Positions 1-8,683 of a stretch of DNA of 35,699 nt are shown piece by piece. Source of the DNA: an uncultured Eggerthellaceae bacterium (GTDB taxonomy: Bacteria > Actinomycetota > Coriobacteriia > Coriobacteriales > Eggerthellaceae). The notes below the pieces were generated by a model. It had not been told where the DNA came from, made no database searches, and saw nothing but the letters and a program-made list of their open reading frames with translations. The stretch covers positions 1 to 35,699 of the forward strand of contig CAKTYF010000007.1 of assembly GCA_934631995.1 (NCBI GenBank), in the 5' to 3' direction. The number at the start of each line of letters is the position of its first letter. Position 1 is the first letter of the stretch. Position numbers and translations under genes: made by a program.

Positions 1-69
1 TTCCACCAGGCCCTTCGCTAATTCAGGGTCTTTGAAGTCCTTGGCGCGTACCGAGAGATCAACGGTCAT
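1..69 (-). CDS. hypD: HypD, hydrogenase maturation protein (N-terminal fragment, cut by window edge)
   Basis: Only the first 23 codons are present; the gene runs off the left edge. The visible start MTVDLSVRAKDFKDPELAKG resembles the N-terminus of HypD proteins, which begin with a 'F-x-D/N-P-x-x-A-x-x-L' helix. Its ATG shares a base with the hypC stop codon (TAATG), so the two are translationally coupled. HypD is the Fe-S protein that, with HypC, carries the iron atom while the cyanide ligands made by HypE/HypF and the CO ligand are attached. The call rests mostly on the hypF-hypC context, because too little of the protein is visible for its Fe-S cysteines. Confidence 0.75.
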   Translation of the reverse strand, partial: MTVDLSVRAKDFKDPELAKGLVE

Positions 70-308
70 TACATCAGCCCATCCTCACCCGCAAGTTCAG
101 GGAATTCCTTGATGAGGTCGAGCGTTTCTTGCGCATATTGCTCGTCAACTACCTCGATGGCAAATCCAGCATGCACCAAAACGTAATCGCCCACCTGCGC
201 CTGCGGCGTTAAATCCAGCGAAATCTCGCGCGTAACGCCCAACACGTCCACGGTGGCCATGCGGTCTTCATTAAGAGAAGCTATTTTCATGGGAATTGCA
301 AGGCACAT
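69..308 (-). CDS. hypC: HypC/HybG-family hydrogenase assembly chaperone
   Basis: A 79-residue protein beginning MCLAIPMKI. The Met-Cys N-terminus is the hallmark of the family: Cys2 binds the iron during assembly of the Fe(CN)2CO centre. The rest follows the small beta-barrel pattern (VDVLGVTREISLDL, then VGDYVLVHAGFAIEVVD). The length matches the family (75-95 residues). A GGAGCAG-like ribosome site lies just before the ATG. It lies 40 bp downstream of hypF and overlaps hypD by one base, forming a hypF-hypC-hypD operon. HypC works in the cytoplasm as a chaperone for the large subunit of a [NiFe] hydrogenase; no hydrogenase structural gene is in this window. Confidence 0.96.
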   Translation of the reverse strand: MCLAIPMKIASLNEDRMATVDVLGVTREISLDLTPQAQVGDYVLVHAGFAIEVVDEQYAQETLDLIKEFPELAGEDGLM

Positions 309-348
309 GAGCTGCTCCTTTGTTGTCTTCGTTGCTCTTTAATCGGTT

Positions 349-2952
349 CTATTCTGCCGTTTGTTTGCTCGTGGCACATGCTATCACAGCTTGCCCCAAA
401 GAAATGCAGCCATCGCTGGGCGGGACTTCCCTATTCAGGGCAACGGTAAATCCAGCATCCACCAGCGCAGGAACGGCGTGCTCCATAATGTAGCGGTTCA
501 GGAAGACGCCGCCCGAAAGCGCCACAACGGAAATGTCGTAGAGCGCACGGAACAGCTGCGATGCGTTCACGATGAGCTCAACAAACGCATTGTGGAAGCG
601 AAGGGCGATCTCATCTGCGCAAACGCCTGCCTGCATGTCATCAAGCAGCGCCGCAAACGTGGGCGCGGCGTCGAAAATCAACACCGAAGTATCTTGCGCC
701 GTGGAGCCTTCCGTTGCCACGTTCTTCTGGATGGCAATGCTGTAACGCTCGTCACAAACGAAAGGCGTCCGAAACGCACGATCCCCCTCTTCGTTTTCAG
801 AAGCGACCCTATCAGAAGGGTCGGTAGAGCGAAGTGAAGGCTGCGTAGCTTCTGAACGAAGCTCTACCGCTCCTTCCCCACTATGACCAGGCGAAACAGC
901 AGCGCGTGCGGCTGCCGCTTCTAAAAGAACCGCACCTTCGCTTTCGTACGCAGGCTGCGGGCAAATGCCCAGAAGCGCGCTGGCGGCGTCGAACAGGCGC
1001 CCGACCGAAGACGTATGCGGCGTGTTGATGCCCCCTTCGATCATCTGGTCGAACAGCTTCGTTGCATCACCAAGGGGCGCCAGCGCCGCCTGCGCCGCCG
1101 GGTGCTCCAGCAAATCGTACTCCCACAGCACGCCATAAGCCATGCGCAGCGGGTTTTTCACCGCAGCAGCGCCACCCGGCATGGGAACGTACGCGAAGTT
1201 CGCGAAGCGCTCGAACGCAACCGTGTTGCACAGCAGCGCCTCGCCGCCCCAAATGGCGCCGTCGGCACCGTAGCCCGTGCCATCGAACGCGAAGCCAAGC
1301 GCGGCCTGAGTAATGCCGTTTTCCGCCAGCGCCGACACGATGTGCGCATGATGATGCTGCGTTTCCACGCGCGGTAACTGCTGCTCGCGCGCCCATTTCG
1401 TGGTCAGGTACTCGGGGTGCTTGTCGCAAGCAAGCAGCGACGGCATTATGCCGAAAAGGCTCTCGTAACGCTCAAGCGTTTCAAACCACGCATCATTGAC
1501 CAGGGCGTTTTCCATATCACCCACATGCTGCGTCACAAACGCATCGCCCTCGCGCAAGAAACACGCCGTGGTTTTCTGCTCGGGACCCGTTGCGCAAATG
1601 CACGTATTTTCGGGTGCGGCAAACGCATCCGCCAGATGAAGCGGCGTGGGCGCATAGCCGCGCGCGCGACGTACAAACTGCAGCGCGGAACCCGCCTGCC
1701 CAAAGTCCAGAATGCGCACCACGGAATCATCGTAGCGCGTGCGAATCGCGCGATTGTTGCCCAAAACGGCATCGGCAATGCCCCCGAGCACGCGCAGCGC
1801 TTCGGCATCATCGGTCGCAATGGGCTCATCGTGCACATTTCCCGAGGTCATAACAAGCATGCGACCACCTGCGGCAGCAAAATCATGCATGAGCAACATT
1901 TGCAGCGGCGTGTAAGGAAGCATCACACCCAGCTCGTACAGATTATCCGCCAGCCCCGGCGCAAGCTGAACCGAAGGCTTCAAGCGCAGCAGCACAATGG
2001 GACGCACCGAACCGCTCAAAAGCTGCTGTTCATCTTCGCTCACCTGGCAAAACGTGCACACCGTTTCAACGTTTTCCATCATCACAGCGAAAGGCTTGCC
2101 CTCGCGACGCTTACGCCGACGCAACGTTGCCACCGCTTGCTCGTTTTCAGCGTCGCACACCAGGTGGAAGCCGCCCAAGCCCTTCACGGCAAGAATGCCA
2201 CCCTGGCGCAGCAGCTGTACGGCCCGCGTAAGAATCGCGTCGCTTTCCTGACGCGTGTTGCCCCAGGTGATTGCGAAGCCGGAATCGCACTGTTCGCCCT
2301 GATTGTCCTTGCCGGAGTCTTCCGCAACGCGCTCTTCGCCGTGCTCGCCCAGCAGCGCATCAGCTTCGCCTGCCTTTACAGCGAACAAGATCCTAGGCCC
2401 GCACTCCCAACACGCATCGGGTTGCGCATGAAAACGCCTGTTCAGGGGGTCGGCGTACTCTTCGGCGCATTCGGGACACATCGGAAACGCCGCCATAGAG
2501 GTGTTGCAACGATCGTAAGGCAGCTGATCGATGATGGTGAAGCGCGGCCCGCAATTCGTGCAATTGATAAATGGATAGCGGTACCTGCGGTTACTCGGGT
2601 CGAAAAGCTCCTGCTCGCATGCAGCACACGTTGCAAGATCGGCGGAAACAAGCGTGGTCTTCTCGTCCGTGTCTTTCTGCGACGCCACAATCTTGAAATC
2701 GTCGCACGGCTCAAGCACGCCATCGGCCAGTTGAATTTCCGCTATATGGGCGGCCGCTGGCGCGGTATCGTGAACACGCATAACGAAAGCATCCAGGTCG
2801 GCTGGTTCACCTTCTGCATGCACCTTAACGCCAAACGTTCCGTTCAAAACCCAGCCGGTTATGCCCAGTTCATGGGCGCATCTATACACAAAGGGGCGGA
2901 AACCCACCCCTTGCACAATTCCTTTTATGGTCAGATCCAGCGCTTCGCGCAT
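349..2952 (-). CDS. hypF: HypF, carbamoyltransferase of [NiFe]-hydrogenase maturation
   Basis: HypF uses carbamoyl phosphate and ATP to carbamoylate the C-terminal cysteine of HypE, the precursor of the cyanide ligands of the NiFe site. Domains in order: acylphosphatase-like (residues 1-90, motif GIVQGVGFRPF and GWVLN); two zinc fingers of CxxC-x18-CxxC type (C109, C112, C131, C134 and C159, C162, C181, C184); YrdC-like nucleotide-binding domain (about 235-430); Kae1/TobZ-like domain with the QHHHAH metal site, DGTGYG and LSGGVFLNRY. At 867 residues it is about 100 longer than usual. The excess lies in two hydrophilic inserts, about 192-228 (after zinc finger 2) and about 690-740 (inside the Kae1-like part). 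The second is encoded by a palindromic DNA block (separate entry). An AGAGGG ribosome site sits 5 bases before the ATG. It lies 61 bp downstream of pgi, on the same strand. Confidence 0.97.
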   Translation of the reverse strand: MREALDLTIKGIVQGVGFRPFVYRCAHELGITGWVLNGTFGVKVHAEGEPADLDAFVMRVHDTAPAAAHIAEIQLADGVLEPCDDFKIVASQKDTDEKTTLVSADLATCAACEQELFDPSNRRYRYPFINCTNCGPRFTIIDQLPYDRCNTSMAAFPMCPECAEEYADPLNRRFHAQPDACWECGPRILFAVKAGEADALLGEHGEERVAEDSGKDNQGEQCDSGFAITWGNTRQESDAILTRAVQLLRQGGILAVKGLGGFHLVCDAENEQAVATLRRRKRREGKPFAVMMENVETVCTFCQVSEDEQQLLSGSVRPIVLLRLKPSVQLAPGLADNLYELGVMLPYTPLQMLLMHDFAAAGGRMLVMTSGNVHDEPIATDDAEALRVLGGIADAVLGNNRAIRTRYDDSVVRILDFGQAGSALQFVRRARGYAPTPLHLADAFAAPENTCICATGPEQKTTACFLREGDAFVTQHVGDMENALVNDAWFETLERYESLFGIMPSLLACDKHPEYLTTKWAREQQLPRVETQHHHAHIVSALAENGITQAALGFAFDGTGYGADGAIWGGEALLCNTVAFERFANFAYVPMPGGAAAVKNPLRMAYGVLWEYDLLEHPAAQAALAPLGDATKLFDQMIEGGINTPHTSSVGRLFDAASALLGICPQPAYESEGAVLLEAAAARAAVSPGHSGEGAVELRSEATQPSLRSTDPSDRVASENEEGDRAFRTPFVCDERYSIAIQKNVATEGSTAQDTSVLIFDAAPTFAALLDDMQAGVCADEIALRFHNAFVELIVNASQLFRALYDISVVALSGGVFLNRYIMEHAVPALVDAGFTVALNREVPPSDGCISLGQAVIACATSKQTAE
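797..869 (-). repeat. Nested inverted repeats forming an in-frame insert in hypF
   Basis: Three nested inverted repeats lie inside the coding sequence: TCAGAAGC (797-804) with GCTTCTGA (848-855); GACCCT (805-810) with AGGGTC (817-822); and CGGTAGAGC (822-830) with GCTCTACCG (861-869). The block encodes about residues 695-719, in a hydrophilic stretch without counterpart in typical HypF. The reading frame stays open through it. It resembles the idea of a small palindromic element tolerated inside a gene, but no second copy was found in the window. Confidence 0.55.
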
Positions 2953-3013
2953 GGCATCCCTCTTTCTTCGTTATCGTTTGCGGCACACATACGGCACGCG
3001 CCCCCGCCGCCTG

Positions 3014-4738
3014 CTAGTAAGCGGCCTTCTCCGCGGCGTGCTTCACCACTTTCTCGAGCGCGCGCAGCGTTACGCCCGTGTTATCGGGCAGGTTGATGTA
3101 CAAGCAGCGGCGTCCGCGCTCGGAAAGCGTAATGAAATCGCCTGCGGCCTGGGCTTTTGCAAGCGTTCCCATGGATTTCGCCCTGCTGTCCAGCTTGATA
3201 TCGTCCATCTCGTCGGCCGAAAGAATCAGGAACACGCCGTTGTTCTTACCGCCTTTGTGCAGCTGGCCCGTGGAATGCAGGTAGCGCGGTCCCACTTCCA
3301 GGCACGATGGCACGCCAATCTTGTCGGCCACATCGTTGCGGATGTCTTCAAGCGCTTCACGGCGGCCTTCGCCCGTATACGGCAAAAACGCCAGCAAACC
3401 GAAGAAGTCGCCCGGCTGAATGCTTGCGATAAGCTCCTGAACTGCGCGTTCAAGCATTTGGCGCGTGCGCGTATGCATATGCCCCATCAGACATTCGGAA
3501 ACGCTCACCTGAAAACGGCCCATCTTGATGCCGTTGATGGAGCTTTGCGTGAATGTCGGCTTCGGGTGACCCTGCGCCAAAATGTCCAGCACCTGCTTTT
3601 TTGCCGAAGCAACGTCGGGCTGGTCAAACGGGCACACTTTCATCAGGTATCCGCACATCGCCGTGGCATACTCCCACATAATGAAGTGATGCACCAGGTC
3701 ATAAGCGCTTTCCACGGAATACGAAAGCTGCGGAATAGCGGGGTCGATATAGTCAAGACCTTTCGCGAAACTGACGGTTTCATCCTGCGAGTCGTTGCGC
3801 GTTACGTATTTGATAACGCCGCGATCGCCGGGATCCTTCGTCAAAAGCAGCGGGTCAACCTCGATGTTCGGCAAAATGCCCTTGCCGTCTTTGCCCAGGC
3901 TCTCGGCCACCAGCTGCTCAATCCACAGACCCAAAACGCGGCCGCGCTTGGGTGTGAGGAACGAGAACTTGTCGCGGTCGTTGCAGTAGTTGTCGTACAA
4001 GAACGTTGCCAGCTGAATTGCGGGATTATCCAGGTCATCGGTACTGCACATTTCTTCAGCAATGCGCGCCTCTTCCATAAGCGCATCCAGGCGAATGCCC
4101 ACCAGCGCCGCCGGAAGCAGTCCAAAAACAGAAAGCGCCGAGTAACGGCCGCCCACGGAAGGCTCGCCGTACAAAACGTTGCGCCAGTTTTCCTCATACG
4201 CCTGCTTAGCCAGGCTCGAATCGGGGTCGGTGATGGCAATCAGGCGTTTGACCAGCTCTTCTTCGGACAAAACCTTACCGAATTCAGCGCGAACAGCCAC
4301 CAGGTATTCATTGGGCTCAATGGTGGAACCGCTCTTCGACGAAACAATAACCAGCGTTGTTTGCGGATTGCACTCCGACAGAATCTGGCGCAAACGCACC
4401 GGAGAATCGGAGTCGAGCGTCTTGAAGATAACGCGGTTCGAGTCTACTTTGTTGTACTTCGTAAGCGTCATAGCCGCCTGCGACGAACCGCCCTGCCCCA
4501 AAAGAAGCACCGTTCGCACGCCGTGGCCTACGCATTCATCTGCAAGCGCCTGAATAGCGTCGATGGGATACGGAGGATTGCTTGCCAAATCAACCCATCC
4601 CATGAACTCTTCCGCGCACTTCTGCGCCTCTTCTGAAAAGTCAAAAAGGCTTGCATCTTTCGCATGAAGCCTGCTTGCCGCCTTTACCGCGATAAGCTCT
4701 CGCGCCGTGGGGCTTGAGGCTAAATCCGTTTCAGCCAT
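3014..4738 (-). CDS. pgi: Glucose-6-phosphate isomerase, long actinobacterial type
   Basis: Interconverts glucose-6-phosphate and fructose-6-phosphate in the cytoplasm. Visible signatures are the phosphate-binding SSKSGSTIEPNE loop, GEPSVGGRYSALS (the first PGI signature region), and near the end GPRYLHSTGQLHKGG, which carries the catalytic histidine/lysine region. The overall pattern resembles the PGI half of bifunctional transaldolase/PGI proteins, but no transaldolase domain is present. I place the start at the second in-frame Met (MAETDLASS) because AAAGAGAG sits 4-5 bases before it. The longer form starting at 4753 adds five residues and has no ribosome site. It is 61 bp upstream of hypF on the same strand; a functional link is not obvious. 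Confidence 0.95.
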   Translation of the reverse strand: MAETDLASSPTARELIAVKAASRLHAKDASLFDFSEEAQKCAEEFMGWVDLASNPPYPIDAIQALADECVGHGVRTVLLLGQGGSSQAAMTLTKYNKVDSNRVIFKTLDSDSPVRLRQILSECNPQTTLVIVSSKSGSTIEPNEYLVAVRAEFGKVLSEEELVKRLIAITDPDSSLAKQAYEENWRNVLYGEPSVGGRYSALSVFGLLPAALVGIRLDALMEEARIAEEMCSTDDLDNPAIQLATFLYDNYCNDRDKFSFLTPKRGRVLGLWIEQLVAESLGKDGKGILPNIEVDPLLLTKDPGDRGVIKYVTRNDSQDETVSFAKGLDYIDPAIPQLSYSVESAYDLVHHFIMWEYATAMCGYLMKVCPFDQPDVASAKKQVLDILAQGHPKPTFTQSSINGIKMGRFQVSVSECLMGHMHTRTRQMLERAVQELIASIQPGDFFGLLAFLPYTGEGRREALEDIRNDVADKIGVPSCLEVGPRYLHSTGQLHKGGKNNGVFLILSADEMDDIKLDSRAKSMGTLAKAQAAGDFITLSERGRRCLYINLPDNTGVTLRALEKVVKHAAEKAAY

Positions 4739-4930
4739 GTCACTCTCTTTCATCCGTGGCGAACCGTTACGGCGCCCAAGGGTTTATCCTACCATTTTGC
4801 CAGCTCATATGCGTGCTCACACGGTTTTGCTGCAATGTTTCCACATTCTGCATGTCCCGTTTTCGCAGCGGCGCAGCAGCCGCAATCAAGCACCCCTGGC
4901 GCCCTTCCTTATTTTTCGCCACTCTTTACG

Positions 4931-4961
4931 CAAAAACCTGCAGACGGAAATCTGCAGGTTT
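4931..4961 (-). terminator. Rho-independent terminator after the LytTR regulator gene
   Basis: AAACCTGCAG (4934-4943) and CTGCAGGTTT (4952-4961) form a perfect 10-bp stem with an 8-base loop. Read on the minus strand the stem is followed by a TTTTT run (4932-4936). It begins 49 bp after the stop codon of the response regulator, so it should end that transcript before pgi. Confidence 0.85.
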
Positions 4962-5009
4962 GAACAAATGCTTTCTTCGCACGTTTTCGCGCTCGCGCAC
5001 GGGCGCAAT

Positions 5010-5723
5010 TTACAGGCCCAGCGCCTTCTTCAAAGCAGAAACGCGACGGCGCGACACCGGAATCTTTTCGTCCACATCGGCCAAGGTCAGCAACAGCGTG
5101 CCGCCAGCAACCGCTTCCACTTCTTGCACCATGGAAAGATTGACCAGATAGCCGCGATGCACGCGGAAGAATCCGTGGCCGTCCAGGCGCTTTTCCAGCT
5201 GAGCCAAGCTGACCGTAGAGAAGTAGCGATCAACGTCGGTCTGCAGGTACGCGTAATCATCGCGCGCCATAACGAAACGAATGCGGTCGATGCTGACCAG
5301 GATTTTCTTGCCACCCTTTTCCACCGGAATGCGCTCAGAATGCTGAGCCTGCGCATGCAGCGCAACGTGCTCGCGCACACGGGCAATTGCCTGCTGCAAA
5401 CGCTCGGTTTCCACGGGTTTCACCAGGTAATCAATGGCATTCACCTTGAAAGCGTCCAGCGCGTGCTCGCTGTAAGCGGTCACAAAAACAACGGCCGGCG
5501 GGAACTTCAAATGACGCAGCGCGTCCGCCAGCTGCAAGCCCGTTGCCTCGGGCATGTTGATGTCCAGGAAAATCACATCGCAAGGAAATTCCTTCAGTTT
5601 TTCAATTGCCTCGCGGACACTGCCCGCTTCTGCAACGACCTCGGTCTGGCCGGTTTCGTCCAACAGAAAGCGCAGCTCGGAACGAGCTGGAGCCTCGTCA
5701 TCAACGATCATAGCTTTAAGCAC
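5010..5723 (-). CDS. LytTR-family (LytR/AlgR) two-component response regulator
   Basis: A 237-residue cytoplasmic transcription regulator. The receiver domain (about 1-120) has the acidic pair D8-D9, the phospho-acceptor D54 in FLDINMPE, a T/S switch in FVTAYS, and K102 in DYLVKP. The LytTR DNA-binding domain (about 135-237) contains FFRVHRGYLVNL and IPVSRRR, typical of the family. The start is a GTG with AAGGGAGG 5 bases upstream; longer open frames upstream lack family similarity. No sensor kinase lies beside it, so its input is unknown. LytTR regulators often control cell-wall, peptide-signalling or nutrient-uptake genes. It has its own terminator and is probably monocistronic. No function is assigned beyond the family. 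Confidence 0.93.
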   Translation of the reverse strand: MLKAMIVDDEAPARSELRFLLDETGQTEVVAEAGSVREAIEKLKEFPCDVIFLDINMPEATGLQLADALRHLKFPPAVVFVTAYSEHALDAFKVNAIDYLVKPVETERLQQAIARVREHVALHAQAQHSERIPVEKGGKKILVSIDRIRFVMARDDYAYLQTDVDRYFSTVSLAQLEKRLDGHGFFRVHRGYLVNLSMVQEVEAVAGGTLLLTLADVDEKIPVSRRRVSALKKALGL

Positions 5724-5997
5724 GGGTACCTCCCTTGCCGCATAATAGATAACGTTCGTCAGTATATAGCAATCGGCCGCTTTTCGCATTCGCTTGTCCG
5801 CCCACGCATCAGAAAAGCACGGCAGAGGGCGCATGCGTTGAGGTCGCAGCACACGCGCAGCTGCGAACGGCACGCACACGCATGGCCTGCGGCACGCGAT
5901 TTGAGCTGGTAGAGCGCGTGTTCACGAAACAAGCCCGCGAAGGCGCGCCGCCGCACCTGCGAAATAGCTCGCCCCTCACCTGCGGCTATGCGTTTGG

Positions 5998-6699
5998 TTA
6001 CGCCAACAGCGTGACTGCGCGCTCAACAATGGCAGCGCAGTGATGGGCGGCTTTCTCCTCGAAAACGGGGTAGAGTTCAGCGTCGGAGCCATCAGCTTTG
6101 TCGGAGATCGCGCGCACAATAACGAACGGAATGCCATTCAAGAAGCACGCGTGAGCAATAGCTGCACCTTCCATTTCGCAACAGCGCGCCGCAAACGTGC
6201 TGATGATGCGCTGTTTTTCAGCATCAGTGCGTACGAATTGATCGCCCGATGCAACACGTCCGTCGAATACAGCAATATCAGTTGCAACTTGCGCTGCCGC
6301 TTGCTTGACAATGTTGCGCAGCTGCTCGTCCGCGGGGAAATAAATCTCCTTGAAACCAGGCACTTGACCAGGCTCATAACCAAGATTGCATACGTCCATA
6401 TCGTGATGGACGGCATCGGTGGACACAACTAAATCGCCAATATTGATGGCAGCGTCAAGCGAGCCCGCCACGCCCGTGTTAATGACGTGCGTCACGTTGA
6501 AGCGATCAACAAGAATCTGCGCGCAAATACCCGCGTTCACCTTGCCCACGCTGCAGAAAACAACTACGGCAGGCACGCCGTCAAACGTTCCTTCCGCAAA
6601 TTCCATACCTGCAATCACCTGGGATGTTGTGTTTTCAAGGCGTCCCTTCAGGTAGCTTACCTCAACTTCCATGGCGCCAATGATGCCAATTTTCGTCAT
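5998..6699 (-). CDS. mtnN: 5'-methylthioadenosine/S-adenosylhomocysteine nucleosidase
   Basis: Cleaves adenine from S-adenosylhomocysteine and 5'-methylthioadenosine, making S-ribosylhomocysteine for LuxS. The 233-residue protein starts MTKIGIIGAMEVEV, matching the E. coli Pfs start, so the Met at 6699 is preferred over upstream in-frame codons. The catalytic residues are visible: the early Glu (E13, equivalent of E12), E177 in CEMEGAAIAH, and D200 in RAISDKAD. NTGVAGSL and DAVHHDMD are also family motifs. It follows luxS on the same strand after 216 bp. Together they form the two-step SAH recycling route. No strong ribosome site is seen before the chosen ATG. Confidence 0.97.
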   Translation of the reverse strand: MTKIGIIGAMEVEVSYLKGRLENTTSQVIAGMEFAEGTFDGVPAVVVFCSVGKVNAGICAQILVDRFNVTHVINTGVAGSLDAAINIGDLVVSTDAVHHDMDVCNLGYEPGQVPGFKEIYFPADEQLRNIVKQAAAQVATDIAVFDGRVASGDQFVRTDAEKQRIISTFAARCCEMEGAAIAHACFLNGIPFVIVRAISDKADGSDAELYPVFEEKAAHHCAAIVERAVTLLA

Positions 6700-6915
6700 G
6701 CTACGAAACACGCTCGCTTTCTGCTTGGTTTGTCGATACTGATGCGAAGGATGTGATGGCACCTACATGCTTGTGCCGCTCAGCTGCGCGCCCGCGCTGG
6801 CCGGCAGCGCGTCCCGCCCTCGCCCGCGCCCGCACCTTCGCCCTTGCCGACAGCCACGCCATCTGCGATTTCGCCAGCCTTTGCCCGCACCTGTGCCTTC
6901 GCCTTCCCCTTGCCC

Positions 6916-7404
6916 TTAAAACGTGGGATACGTCATGTGGGCGTCGTCGATGTTGTTCAGCGTTTGCTCCAGCCAGCGTTTTGCGTGGTAGCGCGCCATG
7001 GGAAGGTCGCTGTCGTGCCAATTTCCGCACTCTTCGGGGCGTGCACCAGGGATTTCGCCTTCGAACGATGCAATGAACGCGCACATATCGCGCAGCAGGC
7101 CAATAATGTGGCGCGGCTCGTATTCGCCGAACAGAATCAAGTAGAAGCCCGTACGGCAGCCCATGGGGCCGAAATACAGCACGCGATCTTTCCACTCTTC
7201 GTTGTTGCGCAAAAACGTTGCCGCCAAGTGCTCAACAGCATGAACGGCCGCCGTGTCCATAACAGGCTCGCGGTTCGGAGCCGTCCAGCGCAGGTCGAAC
7301 GTGGTGGCAACCGTACCGCCAGCGGGGTCGGTGTCAACGCGGGAAACGTAAACGCCCGGCTCGAGCGTCAAGTGATTGATAGTAAAGCTCGCAATCTTTT
7401 CCAT
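6916..7404 (-). CDS. luxS: S-ribosylhomocysteine lyase LuxS (AI-2 synthase)
   Basis: Splits S-ribosylhomocysteine into homocysteine and DPD, the precursor of autoinducer 2. All active-site features are present: H55 and H59 in HAVEH, C126 in ECGNWHDSDLP (the Fe/Zn ligands), and C83 in GPMGCRTGFYL. The 162-residue length is normal. Start at MEKIASFT, with AAAGG 6 bases upstream; the longer frame to 7470 has no family similarity. It is the first gene of a luxS-mtnN pair. Homocysteine made here can feed the methionine cycle. Whether AI-2 is used as a signal cannot be told from this window. Confidence 0.98.
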   Translation of the reverse strand: MEKIASFTINHLTLEPGVYVSRVDTDPAGGTVATTFDLRWTAPNREPVMDTAAVHAVEHLAATFLRNNEEWKDRVLYFGPMGCRTGFYLILFGEYEPRHIIGLLRDMCAFIASFEGEIPGARPEECGNWHDSDLPMARYHAKRWLEQTLNNIDDAHMTYPTF

Positions 7405-7442
7405 GGGAAGCCTTTCTGTTGTACTTTTTCTGCCGTCATTAT

Positions 7443-7470
7443 GGCATAGCGGGGCGCGTTTTGCGGTCAA
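7443..7470 (-). promoter_or_regulatory. Possible sigma-70-type promoter for luxS
   Basis: On the minus strand TTGACC (7470-7465) is followed after 16 bases by TATGCC (7448-7443). It lies about 40 bp upstream of the luxS start. The -35 is good, the -10 is only fair; a nearby CATAAT is too far from the -35. Confidence 0.35.
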
Positions 7471-7608
7471 AATGGAGCATATTCACGCGCAACGCGGCAT
7501 ATCATCGCGCCACAACGACGACATTTGGAATCTCTATGAAAAGGGAGGTCAAAACAGGAAAACGCGCGAGGCACCGCATCTATCGGCACGAAAGTCCCAA
7601 AGCAGCAG

Positions 7609-8628
7609 CTATTGTTGTTGAGGAGCAGCTGCCGAACGCGCAGGAAGCTGAGCCAACACCACAGCAGCCGCCATAAGCGCGCAGCCCAGGTACTCGCGGC
7701 CGCTGAGCACTTCGCCCAGCAACACCGCACCCGCAAGCACGCTGAAAACCGACTCCATGGAAAGAAGCAGCGACACCACCGTGGGGTTGGCGTTTTTCTG
7801 CGCGATGATTTGCAGCGTGTATGCAACGCCCGATGAGAACACGCCTAGATACAGAATGGGCAGCGCGCTTTGCCCCAAAGCAGGCAGCGAAAACTCTTCG
7901 AATATAAGCGCTGGAACTGCGGAAACAATAAAGCACACCAGGAATTGCACGCACGAAAGCTTCACGCCGTTGCAGTGCGGCGAAAAATGATCAATGCAAA
8001 GAATCTGAATGGCGAACAAAAACGAGCACGCCAGCACCACCAAATCACTTGGGCGAATGGCCAGCCCTTCTTTTACGCACAGCAGATACAGCCCCACCAC
8101 GGCCACAACAACCGCCATCCACACATTCGCGGGCGCCTTCTTTTTCAGCGCAAGGCCCAAAACGGGAACAAGCACGATATACATGGCGGTAAGAAAGCCC
8201 GCTTTTCCGGCTTCGGTGTCTGCATCCAGGCCGGTTTGCTGCAAAAACGTTGCGCACGCAAGCGCCAGACCGCAGCAAACGCCGCCCAGCCAAATAGCAC
8301 GCGTTTCCTGGGGCGTGCCGCCCGTGAGCAGACCCGCGAGCGGCGCCAGTCCCTTCGCCCGTGCTGCCGATGTCGAACCCTTCCCGGATGCTTTTTCCTG
8401 CTGCGATGCTGCCGGCACCGCCGATGCCGCCGACGCTGGTCCCTTCGCCTGGCCCTTTCCCCTGCTCATCACTGCAAGCACGACAAGCACGAAAAGGAAC
8501 GCCACCAACGAGCGCGCGGCATTGAACGTGAGAGCGCCCACCGTATTGCCTTTTTGCGCCACGAACGCAATACCCCAGATGAACGCGGCAATCAGCGGAA
8601 GAAGCGTGGTACGAAGCCTGTCGGACAT
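7609..8628 (-). CDS. EamA/DMT-superfamily transporter
   Basis: A 339-residue inner-membrane protein with about ten predicted hydrophobic segments in two EamA halves, starting with LLPLIAAFIWGIAFVAQKGN and ending with the typical SVFSVLAGAVLLGEVLSGRE segment of drug/metabolite transporters. The substrate is unknown. It has an unusual hydrophilic Ala/Gly/Ser/Lys-rich loop of about 55 residues (about 56-112) between early membrane segments. GAGAGG lies 5 bases before the ATG. It starts 55 bp after the YhaN-like gene on the same strand and may be co-transcribed with it, though a functional link is not evident. Confidence 0.9.
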   Translation of the reverse strand: MSDRLRTTLLPLIAAFIWGIAFVAQKGNTVGALTFNAARSLVAFLFVLVVLAVMSRGKGQAKGPASAASAVPAASQQEKASGKGSTSAARAKGLAPLAGLLTGGTPQETRAIWLGGVCCGLALACATFLQQTGLDADTEAGKAGFLTAMYIVLVPVLGLALKKKAPANVWMAVVVAVVGLYLLCVKEGLAIRPSDLVVLACSFLFAIQILCIDHFSPHCNGVKLSCVQFLVCFIVSAVPALIFEEFSLPALGQSALPILYLGVFSSGVAYTLQIIAQKNANPTVVSLLLSMESVFSVLAGAVLLGEVLSGREYLGCALMAAAVVLAQLPARSAAAPQQQ

Positions 8629-8683
8629 GGAAACCTCTCAAACAAAACGCGCGGCTAAAAGAAAAACCCGACAATTGTCGCAC

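Noticed and set aside
1417..3096. 559-codon plus-strand open frame opposite hypF
   Set aside because: Shadow of hypF, Arg/His-rich, no motif and no ribosome site.
5880..5997. tRNA-like GAGCTGGTAGAGCGCG stretch
   Set aside because: It resembles a D-arm, but no acceptor stem, anticodon stem or T-arm can be paired around it.
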